This document shows positions 44,265 through 52,760 of a stretch of 64,000 nt of DNA, one piece after another. Below the pieces are notes generated by a model. That model saw only the letters and a list, made by a program, of their open reading frames with translations, was not told where the DNA came from and made no database searches. The DNA lies in assembly GCA_965228975.1 (NCBI GenBank), contig OZ245851.1, forward strand, positions 1,178,001-1,242,000, given 5' to 3'. Made by a program: the position numbers and the translations under genes. How positions within the stretch are numbered: position 1 is the stretch's first letter; every line of letters begins with the position of its first letter. The stretch is from JAJFJD01 sp965228975. GTDB taxonomy: Bacteria; Pseudomonadota; Alphaproteobacteria; UBA8366.

Positions 44265-44783
44265 ATGGAGCTGAACGCTAACAAATTGCAATCGCTACCG
44301 AAATTGGCTGAGTTGCCGAGTTGGGCCGATTTCGAAGATTGCCATGAAAAAATCCGCGACATGGTCGCGTATTGGCATGCGATTCATCCGGCGGACGGGT
44401 TGCCGGGCCGTCAGCATTTCGATCCGGTCGATATTCCACGTCTTCTGCCGAATTTGCGTTTGCTCGACGTGGAAGGAGATCCGCCCCGATTCAAGACCCG
44501 CCTGATGGGTACGGTGCTGCTCGACTTCTTCGGCGAGGAGCATACCGGTCACTATTTCGATGACCTGTATCCGAAATTCAAACAGTCGAAGACCTATCAG
44601 GATTTGTTCGACGTCTTCGCGAACAGGCGTCCCAGTTGGCGCCGGGGCATGCCCGGATTGGTTTACGAAAAGGATTTCGTCACCGTCGAGCGGGTCTTCC
44701 TGCCATTCGCGGAGGATGGCAACACGGTCGATATGATCGTCACCTGCATTCTGTTCGGCGACAAGGACGGCAACTTCTACTGA
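44265..44783 (+). CDS. PAS_5 family protein
   Basis: This ~172-residue protein matches the alphaproteobacterial PAS_5 family: a helical N-terminus with YWHAIHPADGLPGRQHFD, then PAS-like strands (PRFKTRLMGTVLLDFF, TGHYFDDLYP, VERVFLPF). No output domain follows, so it may be a small ligand or redox sensor acting through partners. ATG 44265 is used; another in-frame ATG lies at 44253. The gene is divergent from hemB across an AT-rich gap. Confidence 0.82.
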   Translation: MELNANKLQSLPKLAELPSWADFEDCHEKIRDMVAYWHAIHPADGLPGRQHFDPVDIPRLLPNLRLLDVEGDPPRFKTRLMGTVLLDFFGEEHTGHYFDDLYPKFKQSKTYQDLFDVFANRRPSWRRGMPGLVYEKDFVTVERVFLPFAEDGNTVDMIVTCILFGDKDGNFY

Positions 44784-44830
44784 CACTTGCTTTGCGGTGC
44801 CGTCAGTTGCCGCCTTCGCCCCATTCGTCG

Positions 44831-46147
44831 CTATGCGGCGTTTTTTGCGCCGCCCGCCGCCTCGAGGGCCTGTTCGAGATCCTGGAGGATGTCGTCGATA
44901 TGCTCGATGCCGACCGACAGGCGGACATAGCCTTCGCTAACTCCCGTCGCGAGCTGCTCTTCCGGTGAGAGTTGGGAATGCGTGGTCGTCGCCGGATGGA
45001 TGGCCAGCGACCGCGCGTCGCCGATATTGGCGACGTGGTAGAACATTTCCAGCGCGTCGATGAAGGCGCGCCCGGCTTCGCGGCCACCCTTGAGTTCAAA
45101 GCCGACGAGTCCGCCGTAGCCGCCGGAAAGATAGGTATCGGCGCGCCGCTTCTGCTCCGCGTCGTCATGGGTTCCGGCATAGATGACCTTCGACACCGCT
45201 GGATGGCCCTTCAGGAATTCGGCGACCGCCTGGGCGTTGCGGCAATGCTCGCGGATACGCAACGGCAGCGTCTCCAACCCTTGGATGAACTGGAAGGCGT
45301 TGGCCGGGCTCATCGCCGATCCCAGATCGCGCAATAAGGTAACCCGCGCTTTGATGATGTAGGCGATCGGTCCCAGCGGTTTGACGGCCTCGGTCCAGAC
45401 CGCGCCGTGATAGGACGGGTCCGGCTGGTTCAGCATGGGGAAGCGGTCGGCGTGCTTCTCCCAGTCGAAGTTGCCGCCGTCGACGATCAGACCGCCGATC
45501 GAGGTGCCGTGCCCGCCGATATATTTCGTTGTCGAATAGACGATGACCGCGGCGCCGTGATCGAACGGCCGGCACAGGATGGGCGCCGCCGTATTGTCCA
45601 TGATCAGCGGCACCCCAAGATCGTGTCCGATATCGGCAACTTCCTTGATCGGGAAGACCGTGAGTTTCGGGTTGGGCAGCGTCTCCGCGTAGTAGGCGCG
45701 GGTCTTGTCATCGGTGGCGCGTCGGAAGTTCTCCGGGTCCGCCGGGTCGACGAAGCGGACTTCGATGCCCATCGTCTTGAAGGTGTTGTTGAACAGATTC
45801 CAGGTGCCGCCATAGAGGTCGGTCGCGCTGACGATGTTGTCGCCGGCCGACGCGATATTCTGAACCGAGATTGCCGACGCGGCCTGACCCGAGCTGACGG
45901 CGAGGGCGGCGGCACCGCCTTCGAGCGCCGTCACGCGCTGTTCGAGCACGTCGCAGGTCGGGTTCATGATCCGCGTGTAGATATTGCCCAATTCCTTGAG
46001 GGCGAACAGGTTGGAGGCATGCTCCGTGTCACGGAATTGATAGGATGTGGTCTGATAGATCGGTACTGCGACCGCACCGGTAGTCTCGTCGGCGCGATAG
46101 CCTGCGTGCAAGGCTATGGTTTCCGGGTTCTTGCTGTTTCCAGCCAT
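44831..46147 (-). CDS. metY: O-acetylhomoserine sulfhydrylase (aminocarboxypropyltransferase)
   Basis: This 438-residue PLP enzyme converts O-acetyl-homoserine and sulfide to homocysteine for methionine synthesis. Lys208 in YSTTKYIGG binds PLP, and the length (longer than MetB/MetC, about 390) with the insert near residues 215-240 is typical of MetY. It is behind a candidate SAM-II riboswitch and a leader hairpin, and an AGGAGGG ribosome-binding site precedes ATG 46147. Repression when S-adenosylmethionine is plentiful would fit its role. Confidence 0.93.
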   Translation of the reverse strand: MAGNSKNPETIALHAGYRADETTGAVAVPIYQTTSYQFRDTEHASNLFALKELGNIYTRIMNPTCDVLEQRVTALEGGAAALAVSSGQAASAISVQNIASAGDNIVSATDLYGGTWNLFNNTFKTMGIEVRFVDPADPENFRRATDDKTRAYYAETLPNPKLTVFPIKEVADIGHDLGVPLIMDNTAAPILCRPFDHGAAVIVYSTTKYIGGHGTSIGGLIVDGGNFDWEKHADRFPMLNQPDPSYHGAVWTEAVKPLGPIAYIIKARVTLLRDLGSAMSPANAFQFIQGLETLPLRIREHCRNAQAVAEFLKGHPAVSKVIYAGTHDDAEQKRRADTYLSGGYGGLVGFELKGGREAGRAFIDALEMFYHVANIGDARSLAIHPATTTHSQLSPEEQLATGVSEGYVRLSVGIEHIDDILQDLEQALEAAGGAKNAA

Positions 46148-46189
46148 TGTCTATGCCCTCCTGTTGACCCAAGGGCGGGCAAAACATTA

Positions 46190-46216
46190 CCCGCCGGGAC
46201 CAAAGCCGCGGCGGGA
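46190..46216 (-). terminator. metY: Leader hairpin between riboswitch and metY
   Basis: Reading the minus strand, CCCGCCG (46216-46210) pairs with CGGCGGG (46196-46190), followed by TAATGTTTTG. The position between the SAM-II-like element and the metY ribosome-binding site fits an attenuator that responds to the upstream fold. The U-run is interrupted, so translational control is also possible. Confidence 0.4.
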
Positions 46217-46228
46217 TACTCAGCGCCG

Positions 46229-46286
46229 CTCGCTTTAGCCGATTTTTTTTACGGCGCCGGCAAGCTGAGCTTCAAGTAAGCGCCAT
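46229..46286 (-). ncRNA. SAM-II-type riboswitch candidate (metA motif)
   Basis: On the minus strand, GGCGC (46284-46280) pairs with GCGCC (46257-46253) to make P1. Its loop contains CUUG and GCUUGC; after P1 come GUAAA with an A-rich run and GCUAAA (46239-46234), the most conserved SAM-II segment. A pseudoknot pairing GCUUGC with GCGAGC is possible with one G-U. The element sits about 80 bases upstream of metY. SAM-II riboswitches occur before methionine genes in alphaproteobacteria. Motif order and gene context agree; no covariance search was run. Confidence 0.7.
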
Positions 46287-46313
46287 TGAGGGTCCGAGCA
46301 TAGCGCCCTTTAT

Positions 46314-46376
46314 GGGCCCGGCGCCAGTCCGGCGTCGCTAAAGCGCCGCCGGGCCCTTCTGATGGAGCCGGACTGG
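46314..46376. repeat. Interleaved GC-rich inverted repeats (A-B-A'-B')
   Basis: GGGCCCGGCG (46314-46323) is the reverse complement of CGCCGGGCCC (46347-46356). CCAGTCCGGC (46324-46333) is the reverse complement of GCCGGACTGG (46367-46376). The two pairs are interleaved, an order that would give a pseudoknot, or two competing hairpins, in RNA. They lie just upstream of the metY leader and of the peroxiredoxin gene. Confidence 0.55.
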
Positions 46377-46411
46377 CCGGGTAATCTCGCGATATCAGGG
46401 TATTGTGCGCG

Positions 46412-46436
46412 TTAATCCAACTTTAAGTCGTATTAA
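46412..46436. promoter_or_regulatory. TTAA cluster with CtrA box before the peroxiredoxin gene
   Basis: TTAA (46412-46415), seven bases TCCAACT, TTAA (46423-46426) is an exact TTAA-N7-TTAA CtrA match, and a third TTAA (46433-46436) follows six bases later. It lies about 40-65 bases before the peroxiredoxin start, a position where a regulator could contact the promoter. Exact match seen; regulation inferred. Confidence 0.55.
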
Positions 46437-46476
46437 TTAGGTTTCTTGGATCACGGCTTGGGATGGGGTGAAGCTC

Positions 46477-46986
46477 ATGAAGCCCGAACATTTCGTTGGC
46501 GGACAGGTTCCGAATAAGACGCTTGGTCTCCTTAAGGACGGGGAAATACAGGCGGTCGACGCCCGCATGGCGTTTTCTCACGGTAAAGTCGTGGCCATCG
46601 GGGTCCCTGGCGCCTATACGCCGGTTTGCACCGAGCAGCATATCCCCGATTTCGTGCGGAACGCCACGAAGCTCAAGCAGAGCGGCTATGGCAAATTGAT
46701 CTGCATCGCACCTAACGATCCCTTTGTGCTTGAGCGATGGGCGCGCGAACTCGATCCCTACGGGAGAATTCTATTCCTGGCCGATGGAAACCTGGATTTT
46801 GCGCGCGCGTTGGGGTTGACCGCCGAATTGCCGTCGTTGTACCTCGGCGAGCGATGCGAACGGTTCATGATGATCACGGTAAACGGCATCATCCAGAAGC
46901 TGAGGGTGGAACCGAACGTCCTCACATACTCCTGCACACGTTCCGAAGATGCGCTGGCGTCCGACGACGAGGTCTGTCTCATCTGA
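46477..46986 (+). CDS. Peroxiredoxin, Prx5-like
   Basis: This 169-residue thiol peroxidase has the active-site block PGAYTPVCTEQHIP with peroxidatic Cys51, matching the Prx5/AhpE-like group PGAFTPTCS. Other Cys residues occur in LICIAP, GERCERF, YSCTRS and the C-terminal DEVCLI; one may serve as resolving Cys. The enzyme reduces H2O2 or alkyl peroxides in the cytosol using thioredoxin or glutaredoxin. ATG 46477 is preferred to the GTG nine bases upstream. The promoter region holds a CtrA-like box. Confidence 0.87.
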   Translation: MKPEHFVGGQVPNKTLGLLKDGEIQAVDARMAFSHGKVVAIGVPGAYTPVCTEQHIPDFVRNATKLKQSGYGKLICIAPNDPFVLERWARELDPYGRILFLADGNLDFARALGLTAELPSLYLGERCERFMMITVNGIIQKLRVEPNVLTYSCTRSEDALASDDEVCLI

Positions 46987-47121
46987 CCTGCGTCCTTGGC
47001 CCGTCGACATACTAGGTCGGTAGCAACGGATTGATGTCCTAAGCGCCGGTTTCACGGGCCACGCCGCCATGTTAAAGTGTGCGGTGCAAAAAAAGCATAA
47101 TCGCCGAAAATTAGGGGTTTC

Positions 47122-48141
47122 ATGTCTGTAAAATTAGCGGAGACCGCGGAAGACGTTTCGCGTGTCGCCTTTGGGTTTATGGCGTCCAAGGCGCTTTTTG
47201 CCGGCCTGCATGTGGATGTCTTCACGTTGTTGGCCGATGGACCCAAGACCGTCACGGAGCTGTCGAAGGCCACCGGCGTCCCGGAAAACCGGATCACGAC
47301 GCTTGTCACCGCCCTGACCGGAATAGGGTTGGTCGAGCGCGACGGCGATACCTACGCCAACTCTCCGGGGGCGGATAGTTTCTTGGCGCACGGCGCGAAA
47401 TACGATTTCGGCGATTATTTGCGCTATCAAATCGACCAACAGATGTACCCGTTCCTCGGTCAGTTGAACGAGGTCATGGACGGCTCGCTCGACTCGGACG
47501 CCGTCGATTCCTACCAGCATTGGATGGCGGATCCCGAACAAGCCATGCTGTATAGCGAAGCGCAGCATGCGGGGTCCCTTGGACCGGGGCGGACGCTTTC
47601 GCGGCTTGTCGACCTGACCGACGCGGAAACCTTGTTGGATATAGGGGGCGGGACGGGGGCGATGTCGATCCGCTTGCTGGAAGCCTATCCGACATTGTCT
47701 TCGACGATCATCGATTTTCCCAACGTCGCGGAGGCGGGCTGGCATTTCATCACCGAGGCCGGCATGGTTGATCGAATTCGGTATATTCCGGGTAATGCGC
47801 TCGAAGTCGCTTGGCCGACCGGGCAGGACGCCATCCTGATGTCCTATCTTTTCAGCGGTGTCCCGGGAAGCGAGATTCCCCGCCTGGTCAAGGAATCGTT
47901 CGACTGCCTAGCGCCGGGCGGTCATTACATGGTCCACGATTTCATGGTTGAAGACGACCGGTCCGGTCCGCCGATGGCGGCCTTGTGGCAACTTCAGCAT
48001 ATGGCGTTTACGCCTGATGCCAGGTCCGTTACGCCGGGCTGGCTGGAGTCCCATATGCAAGACGCGGGTTTCATCGATATCCAAGAACACGAGATGGTCC
48101 CCGGCCTCACGCGCTTGATATACGCCCGAAAGCCCGGTTGA
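47122..48141 (+). CDS. Class I SAM O-methyltransferase (acetylserotonin-type family)
   Basis: This 339-residue protein has an N-terminal helical dimerisation/winged-helix-like domain (KTVTELSKATGVPENRITT) and a C-terminal SAM domain with LLDIGGGTGAMSIRLLE, as in acetylserotonin- and carminomycin-type O-methyltransferases. The gene starts after a GGGGTTTC-type leader and is followed after three bases by a thioesterase gene. Targets of this family are phenolic small molecules or pigments; in alphaproteobacteria some members act in photosynthetic-pigment synthesis, but no such genes are seen here. Confidence 0.85.
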   Translation: MSVKLAETAEDVSRVAFGFMASKALFAGLHVDVFTLLADGPKTVTELSKATGVPENRITTLVTALTGIGLVERDGDTYANSPGADSFLAHGAKYDFGDYLRYQIDQQMYPFLGQLNEVMDGSLDSDAVDSYQHWMADPEQAMLYSEAQHAGSLGPGRTLSRLVDLTDAETLLDIGGGTGAMSIRLLEAYPTLSSTIIDFPNVAEAGWHFITEAGMVDRIRYIPGNALEVAWPTGQDAILMSYLFSGVPGSEIPRLVKESFDCLAPGGHYMVHDFMVEDDRSGPPMAALWQLQHMAFTPDARSVTPGWLESHMQDAGFIDIQEHEMVPGLTRLIYARKPG

Positions 48142-48144
48142 TCG

Positions 48145-48585
48145 ATGGCACGTTCGGATTTTCGATTCTCCTGGCCGTTCCGCGTGCGCTATTCCGAAAT
48201 CGACGGGCAAAAGATCGTCTTCAATGCGCACTACCTGACCTATTTCGATACGGCGATCCACGAGTATTTCCGGTCGCTCGATCCCGATTACTGGGACCGG
48301 GCGGCCCGCTTGGGGCAGGAGGTCCATACCGTCCGCGTCGTGGTCGAATACAGCAAGCCGATCGAATTCGACGAGGATATCGAGGTGCATGTGCGCACGG
48401 CGCGGGTCGGCCGGTCGTCCATGACATTTGCCGTGGAGATACATCCGGCGGGGAAGGACGACCTGCGGGCGAGTGGCGAGGTCGTTTGGGTCAACGCCGG
48501 CCGAAACACGCACCGGTCCGAACCCCTTCCGGAGGAAGTCGTCGAGCGGCTGGTCGCGTTCGAGGGCGAGACGCTGGAACGTTGA
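48145..48585 (+). CDS. Acyl-CoA thioesterase, 4HBT hotdog fold
   Basis: This 146-residue hotdog-fold protein has the YbgC-like signature YSEIDGQKIVFNAHYLTYFD with catalytic Asp near residue 20. Such enzymes hydrolyse short- or medium-chain acyl-CoA or 4-hydroxybenzoyl-CoA. It begins three bases after the O-methyltransferase stop, so the two are translated together. Substrate unknown. Confidence 0.88.
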   Translation: MARSDFRFSWPFRVRYSEIDGQKIVFNAHYLTYFDTAIHEYFRSLDPDYWDRAARLGQEVHTVRVVVEYSKPIEFDEDIEVHVRTARVGRSSMTFAVEIHPAGKDDLRASGEVVWVNAGRNTHRSEPLPEEVVERLVAFEGETLER

Positions 48586-48823
48586 CAGAATCCCTAGCGC
48601 CGACGATTGAAGTCTCAAGCCCAGTTTTGGCCACGTCGCTCGGACTCTACTGTCAGTGCTACCCGTATGTGTCAAACTGTGGCCGTGTAACAACTGTACG
48701 CGAATTCGGGGCCGAATTGTTCAGCCGCAGGATTTGCGCACTTGCCGTCCAGGCACGTCGTGCCTCATCCCAGCCATTTGTGGCGATGCGGGCTTGTTGA
48801 CGCGCAGTTGAGAGGAGAGTTCG
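48586..48823. other. Intergenic region between thioesterase and methyltransferase genes
   Basis: This 238-base gap carries no convincing gene. It contains a 15-base palindrome AGGCACG-T-CGTGCCT at 48751-48765, a potential operator or small hairpin, and a GAGAGGAGAG ribosome-binding site just before the next start. I see no tRNA or riboswitch. Confidence 0.4.
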
Positions 48824-49480
48824 TTGTCCGACGATCCTGCGAAGATCAGTTACAATCCGGACATCTTCGAAGTGACGTCCATCGAAGAGGCGAAACGGAT
48901 CGTCCTGACGGCCGAGGATGCGACGACCGAGGAGCGTTGGCGCGTCGAAACCCCGTATCTCGCCGAAAGCATCGGCGAATACCTGCAACCGAACGCCTCG
49001 TCCCTGATCGTCGACTATGGCTGCGGGATCGGCCGTATGGCCAAGGAAATGATCGAGCGGCACGGTTGCTCGGTGATCGGTGTCGATATCAGTACGTCGA
49101 TGCGGCAACTGGCGCCGGGTTATGTTGGCAACGCGCGCTTTGCGGCTTGTTCCTGGAACGTGGTCGACGCGCAGATCGACCATGGGCTCCGAGTCGATGG
49201 CGTCATCGCCATCTGGTCCCTGCAGCACAGTCCCAAAGTGGACGACGACATTGCCCGAATTGCGCGGGCGTTGAAGCCGGGCGGGCAATTCTACGTCTGC
49301 AATTTGGATCGCGCGGCGGTTCCCACAAACCTTGGCTGGGTCGATACCGGGTTCGCCATTAAGACGTTGCTCGCGGATGCCTTCGAGGAAGTCGCGATCG
49401 AGCCTGTTTCTCCCGAACATACGAGCGAGGCGATTGCCGACGTGGCCTTCATTGGAAAGTACCGTAAGCGGGCCGATTGA
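48824..49480 (+). CDS. Class I SAM-dependent methyltransferase
   Basis: This 218-residue protein uses a TTG start at 48824 behind a GAGAGGAGAG ribosome-binding site. SAM motif I is VDYGCGIGRMAKE, motif II region SVIGVDISTSMRQLA, and the later VIAIWSLQHSPK resembles motif IV. The fold is the general small-molecule methyltransferase type and gives no substrate. It precedes the valine-degradation genes by 67 bases. Confidence 0.82.
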   Translation: MSDDPAKISYNPDIFEVTSIEEAKRIVLTAEDATTEERWRVETPYLAESIGEYLQPNASSLIVDYGCGIGRMAKEMIERHGCSVIGVDISTSMRQLAPGYVGNARFAACSWNVVDAQIDHGLRVDGVIAIWSLQHSPKVDDDIARIARALKPGGQFYVCNLDRAAVPTNLGWVDTGFAIKTLLADAFEEVAIEPVSPEHTSEAIADVAFIGKYRKRAD

Positions 49481-49547
49481 CGATGACCGATAGCCCGCTA
49501 GACTGCTTGCCGGCGCAGGCCGCCGGATGCTACGGGCATACCCGACG

Positions 49548-50687
49548 ATGGATTTCGACCTTTCTGACGATCAGATCGCCTTTCAGGACATGGCGCGCGG
49601 TTTTGCCGACGCGGAGATGATGCCGCATGCAAGTGACTGGGACGACGGATCGGTCTTCCCTGTCGACACGCTGCGCAAGGGAGCGGCGCTCGGTTTCGCG
49701 GGCATCTACGTCAAGGAGAAGCATGGCGGCACCGATCTGAGCCGCCATGACGCCGCCATCATCTTCGAGGAGTTGTCGTCGGCCTGTCCGTCGACCGCCG
49801 CCTATATCTCGATCCACAACATGGCGAGTTGGATGATCGACAGCTTCGGCGACGAGCGGCAGCGCGCGCGCTGGTTGCCCAAGCTGATGACGATGGATCA
49901 TTTCGCGAGCTATTGCCTCACCGAGCCGGGGTCCGGGTCGGACGCCGCGTCCTTGCGGACCAAGGCGGTGCGCGAGGGCGACGACTACGTTCTCAACGGG
50001 TCGAAAGCATTCATTTCCGGCGGGTCGACCAGCGACGTCTACGTCTGCATGGTCCGCACCGGCGACGACGGGCCGGACGGCATCTCCTGCCTCGTCGTGG
50101 AGAAGGACGCCCCGGGACTCAGCTTCGGCAAACGCGAAAAGAAGATGGGCTGGAACAGCCAGCCGACCGCCGCGGTGATCTTCGAGGATTGCCGCGTCCC
50201 GGTCGCGAACCGGATCGGTGGAGAAGGCCAAGGCTTCAAGATCGCGATGGCGGGGCTGGACGGCGGCCGCCTGAACATCGCCGCCTGTTCGATCGGCGGG
50301 GCCCGTGCCTGCCTCGACGCGGCGCGCGCCTATATGTTGGAACGCAAGCAGTTCGGGCAGCGGCTGGCCGATTTCCAGGCGCTGCAGTTCCGGTTGGCGG
50401 ATATGGCGACCGAGCTGGAAGCCGCACGGCTGATGGTGCACCGCGCCGCCTGCAAGCTGGACGCGGGCGATGCCGACGCGACCGTCTTCTGCGCCATGGC
50501 GAAACGGTTCGCCACGGATATCGGGTTCCAGGTGGCGAACGAGGCGCTGCAGCTTCACGGCGGTTACGGCTATATCCGGGAATACCCGATTGAGCGCATC
50601 GTGCGCGACCTGCGGGTGCATCAGATCCTCGAAGGCACGAACGAAGTCATGCGGGTCATTATCTCACGGGCGCTGCTTAAGGAATGA
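49548..50687 (+). CDS. Acyl-CoA dehydrogenase, probable isobutyryl-CoA dehydrogenase
   Basis: This 379-residue FAD enzyme has the acyl-CoA dehydrogenase motifs YCLTEPGSGSDAAS and QLHGGYGYIREYPIER, and the catalytic Glu in LEGTNEVMR. The order acyl-CoA dehydrogenase, 3-hydroxyisobutyryl-CoA hydrolase, 3-hydroxyisobutyrate dehydrogenase matches valine degradation, so isobutyryl-CoA is the best substrate guess. ATG 49548 is the start fitting the family (MDFDLSDDQ). It overlaps the next gene by four bases (ATGA). Confidence 0.92.
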   Translation: MDFDLSDDQIAFQDMARGFADAEMMPHASDWDDGSVFPVDTLRKGAALGFAGIYVKEKHGGTDLSRHDAAIIFEELSSACPSTAAYISIHNMASWMIDSFGDERQRARWLPKLMTMDHFASYCLTEPGSGSDAASLRTKAVREGDDYVLNGSKAFISGGSTSDVYVCMVRTGDDGPDGISCLVVEKDAPGLSFGKREKKMGWNSQPTAAVIFEDCRVPVANRIGGEGQGFKIAMAGLDGGRLNIAACSIGGARACLDAARAYMLERKQFGQRLADFQALQFRLADMATELEAARLMVHRAACKLDAGDADATVFCAMAKRFATDIGFQVANEALQLHGGYGYIREYPIERIVRDLRVHQILEGTNEVMRVIISRALLKE

Positions 50688-51718
50688 CGGACGATGCCGA
50701 AATCCTGTTCGCGGTCGAGGACGGCATCGCGGTCGTGACATTGAACCGCCCGGCGGCGTTGAATGCGTTGACCCTGGGCATGGTGCGCGAATTTCACCCG
50801 AAGCTGATTGCTTGGGCTTCCGATGCGGCGGTGCGTGCGGTGGTGGTTCGCGGTGCCGGGGACAAGGCATTCTGCGCCGGCGGCGACATTCGCGCGCTGT
50901 ACGACAACCGCGGCACGGCCTTTACCGAGGAATTCTTCCGTGAGGAATACCGTCTGAACCGGACCATCCATCATTACCCGAAGCCTTATGTCGCGCTGAT
51001 GGACGGCATCACGATGGGCGGGGGCGTCGGGGTGTCGGTGCATGCGCGCCACCGGGTGGCGAGCGAGGCGACCATGTTCGCCATGCCGGAAACCGGCATC
51101 GGTCTGTTCCCGGATGTCGGTGGGTCTTATTTCCTGCCGCGGATGCCGGGGGCGACCGGCATGTATATTGCGCTGACCGGCGACCGCTTGCGGCCGGCGG
51201 ATTGCGTCTATGCGGGGATCGCCGATGCATTGGTCCCGCGTGCGGAGCATGAGGCATTGCTTGCGGCGCTACGGACGGAGCCGGCGGATGCCGTGCTGGA
51301 CCGCATGAAGGTTGACCCCGGGCCGGCCTCGCTCTCGGAGAACCGGGATGCGATCGATCGCTGTTTCTCGCGTGATTCAGTAGCGGAAATCGAAGCGGCG
51401 CTCGAGGCCGAGGATAGTCCGTGGGCGAGCAAGGTCCGGGCGATGATGCGCGGCAAATCGCCGTTGGGCCAGAAAGTGACGTTCCGCCAAATTCGAACGG
51501 GCGCGGCGCTCGACTTCGACGACTGCATGCGGATGGAATTCCGGATGAGTCAGCATTTCATGGCCGGACGCGAGTTCTTCGAGGGCGTGCGGGCACTGGT
51601 CGTCGACAAGGACCAGAAGCCCGCCTGGCGGCACGCGACGCTCGATGACGTAACCGACGCCGAGGTCGATGAATGTTTTGCGCCGCTCGGCGACGGCGAG
51701 TTAACGTTCGAGGACTGA
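50684..51718 (+). CDS. 3-hydroxyisobutyryl-CoA hydrolase
   Basis: This 344-residue crotonase-family hydrolase converts 3-hydroxyisobutyryl-CoA to free 3-hydroxyisobutyrate in valine breakdown. HIBCH features are FCAGGDIRALYDN at the oxyanion hole and PETGIGLFPDVGGSYFL containing the catalytic Glu and Asp. The length exceeds a hydratase (about 260), as expected for HIBCH. It overlaps the upstream dehydrogenase by four bases. Confidence 0.92.
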   Translation: MTDDAEILFAVEDGIAVVTLNRPAALNALTLGMVREFHPKLIAWASDAAVRAVVVRGAGDKAFCAGGDIRALYDNRGTAFTEEFFREEYRLNRTIHHYPKPYVALMDGITMGGGVGVSVHARHRVASEATMFAMPETGIGLFPDVGGSYFLPRMPGATGMYIALTGDRLRPADCVYAGIADALVPRAEHEALLAALRTEPADAVLDRMKVDPGPASLSENRDAIDRCFSRDSVAEIEAALEAEDSPWASKVRAMMRGKSPLGQKVTFRQIRTGAALDFDDCMRMEFRMSQHFMAGREFFEGVRALVVDKDQKPAWRHATLDDVTDAEVDECFAPLGDGELTFED

Positions 51719-51746
51719 CCGCGAGCGTCTATCAGGGAGAGAAATC

Positions 51747-52637
51747 ATGAGCAGCATCGGATTTATCGGCCTCGGTAATATGGGCGGGCCCATGGCGCGC
51801 AATCTGGTCAAGGCGGGGCACGCGCTCAAGGTCTTCGATCTGGTTCAGGCATCCGTCGACGCCCTGGTCGACGCCGGGGCGACCGCCGTTGGCTCGACGG
51901 CGGAGGCCGCGACCGACGTGGACGTGGTCGTCACCATGCTGCCGGCAGGACCGCATGTGCGATCCGTGTACATGGAAGACGGCAAGGTGATCGAAAGCGC
52001 GGCCAAGGGGACCTTGATGATCGACTGCACCACCGCCGACGTGGAAACCAGCCGCGCCGTCAATGCCGCGGCGCTCGAGGCGGGCCACGAAATGATCGAC
52101 GGGCCGGTTTCCGGCGGCGTCGGCGGCGCCGAGGCCGGGACGCTGACGATCATGGTCGGCGGCAGCGACGCGGCCTTCGAACGGGCCAAACCGATCCTCG
52201 ACGCCATGGGCAAGAATGTCATCCATGCCGGCGGCGCCGGTAACGGACAGGCCGCCAAGATGTGCAACAACATGATGCTGGGCATCCAGATGGTGTCGGT
52301 CTGCGAGGCGTTCCTGCTGGCGGAGAAGCTGGGGCTCGACGCGCAGAAGCTGTTCGACATATCGAGCACCGCATCCGGGCAATGTTGGTCGCTGACGACC
52401 TATTGCCCGGTTCCGGGGCCGGTTCCGACCTCGCCGGCGAATAACGACTACCGGGCCGGATTCACGGCGGCCATGATGGTTAAGGATTTGAAGCTCAGCC
52501 AGGGCGCGGCCCACAATACGGGCGTCTCGACGCCGCTGGGAGCGGCCGCATCGGCGCTCTATGCCTTGTATTGCCGGTCCGGCGGGGAAGACAAGGATTT
52601 CTCCGGTATCGTTAACATGCTCCGGGGAAGCGACTGA
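51747..52637 (+). CDS. mmsB: 3-hydroxyisobutyrate dehydrogenase
   Basis: This 296-residue NAD-dependent enzyme oxidises 3-hydroxyisobutyrate to methylmalonate semialdehyde. It has the GLGNMGGPMARNLVKAG nucleotide motif, DGPVSGGVGGAEAGTL substrate motif and the catalytic Lys in NGQAAKMCNN. It starts 28 bases after the hydrolase, completing three consecutive valine steps. No methylmalonate-semialdehyde dehydrogenase gene is present in the window. Confidence 0.93.
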   Translation: MSSIGFIGLGNMGGPMARNLVKAGHALKVFDLVQASVDALVDAGATAVGSTAEAATDVDVVVTMLPAGPHVRSVYMEDGKVIESAAKGTLMIDCTTADVETSRAVNAAALEAGHEMIDGPVSGGVGGAEAGTLTIMVGGSDAAFERAKPILDAMGKNVIHAGGAGNGQAAKMCNNMMLGIQMVSVCEAFLLAEKLGLDAQKLFDISSTASGQCWSLTTYCPVPGPVPTSPANNDYRAGFTAAMMVKDLKLSQGAAHNTGVSTPLGAAASALYALYCRSGGEDKDFSGIVNMLRGSD

Positions 52638-52760
52638 TATAGAAGTCTAATTTTAAGAGTTTGTTAGTAATATTTGATTAGAACCGGTCCTAGTTTCGCG
52701 CACTTAGCACGTATTGTGTGTGCAAATTCCAGGTGGGCGGGACGGTGGTGGAAATTTACC

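Larger units (their letters stand above)
46148..46476. other. Regulatory-rich intergenic region between metY and the peroxiredoxin gene
   Basis: These 329 bases separate the divergent metY and peroxiredoxin genes. From left to right they hold the metY ribosome-binding site, a leader hairpin (46190-46216), the SAM-II-like element (46229-46286), a GC-rich set of interleaved inverted repeats (46314-46376) and a TTAA cluster matching a CtrA box (46412-46436). No coding frame is convincing here. Confidence 0.6.
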
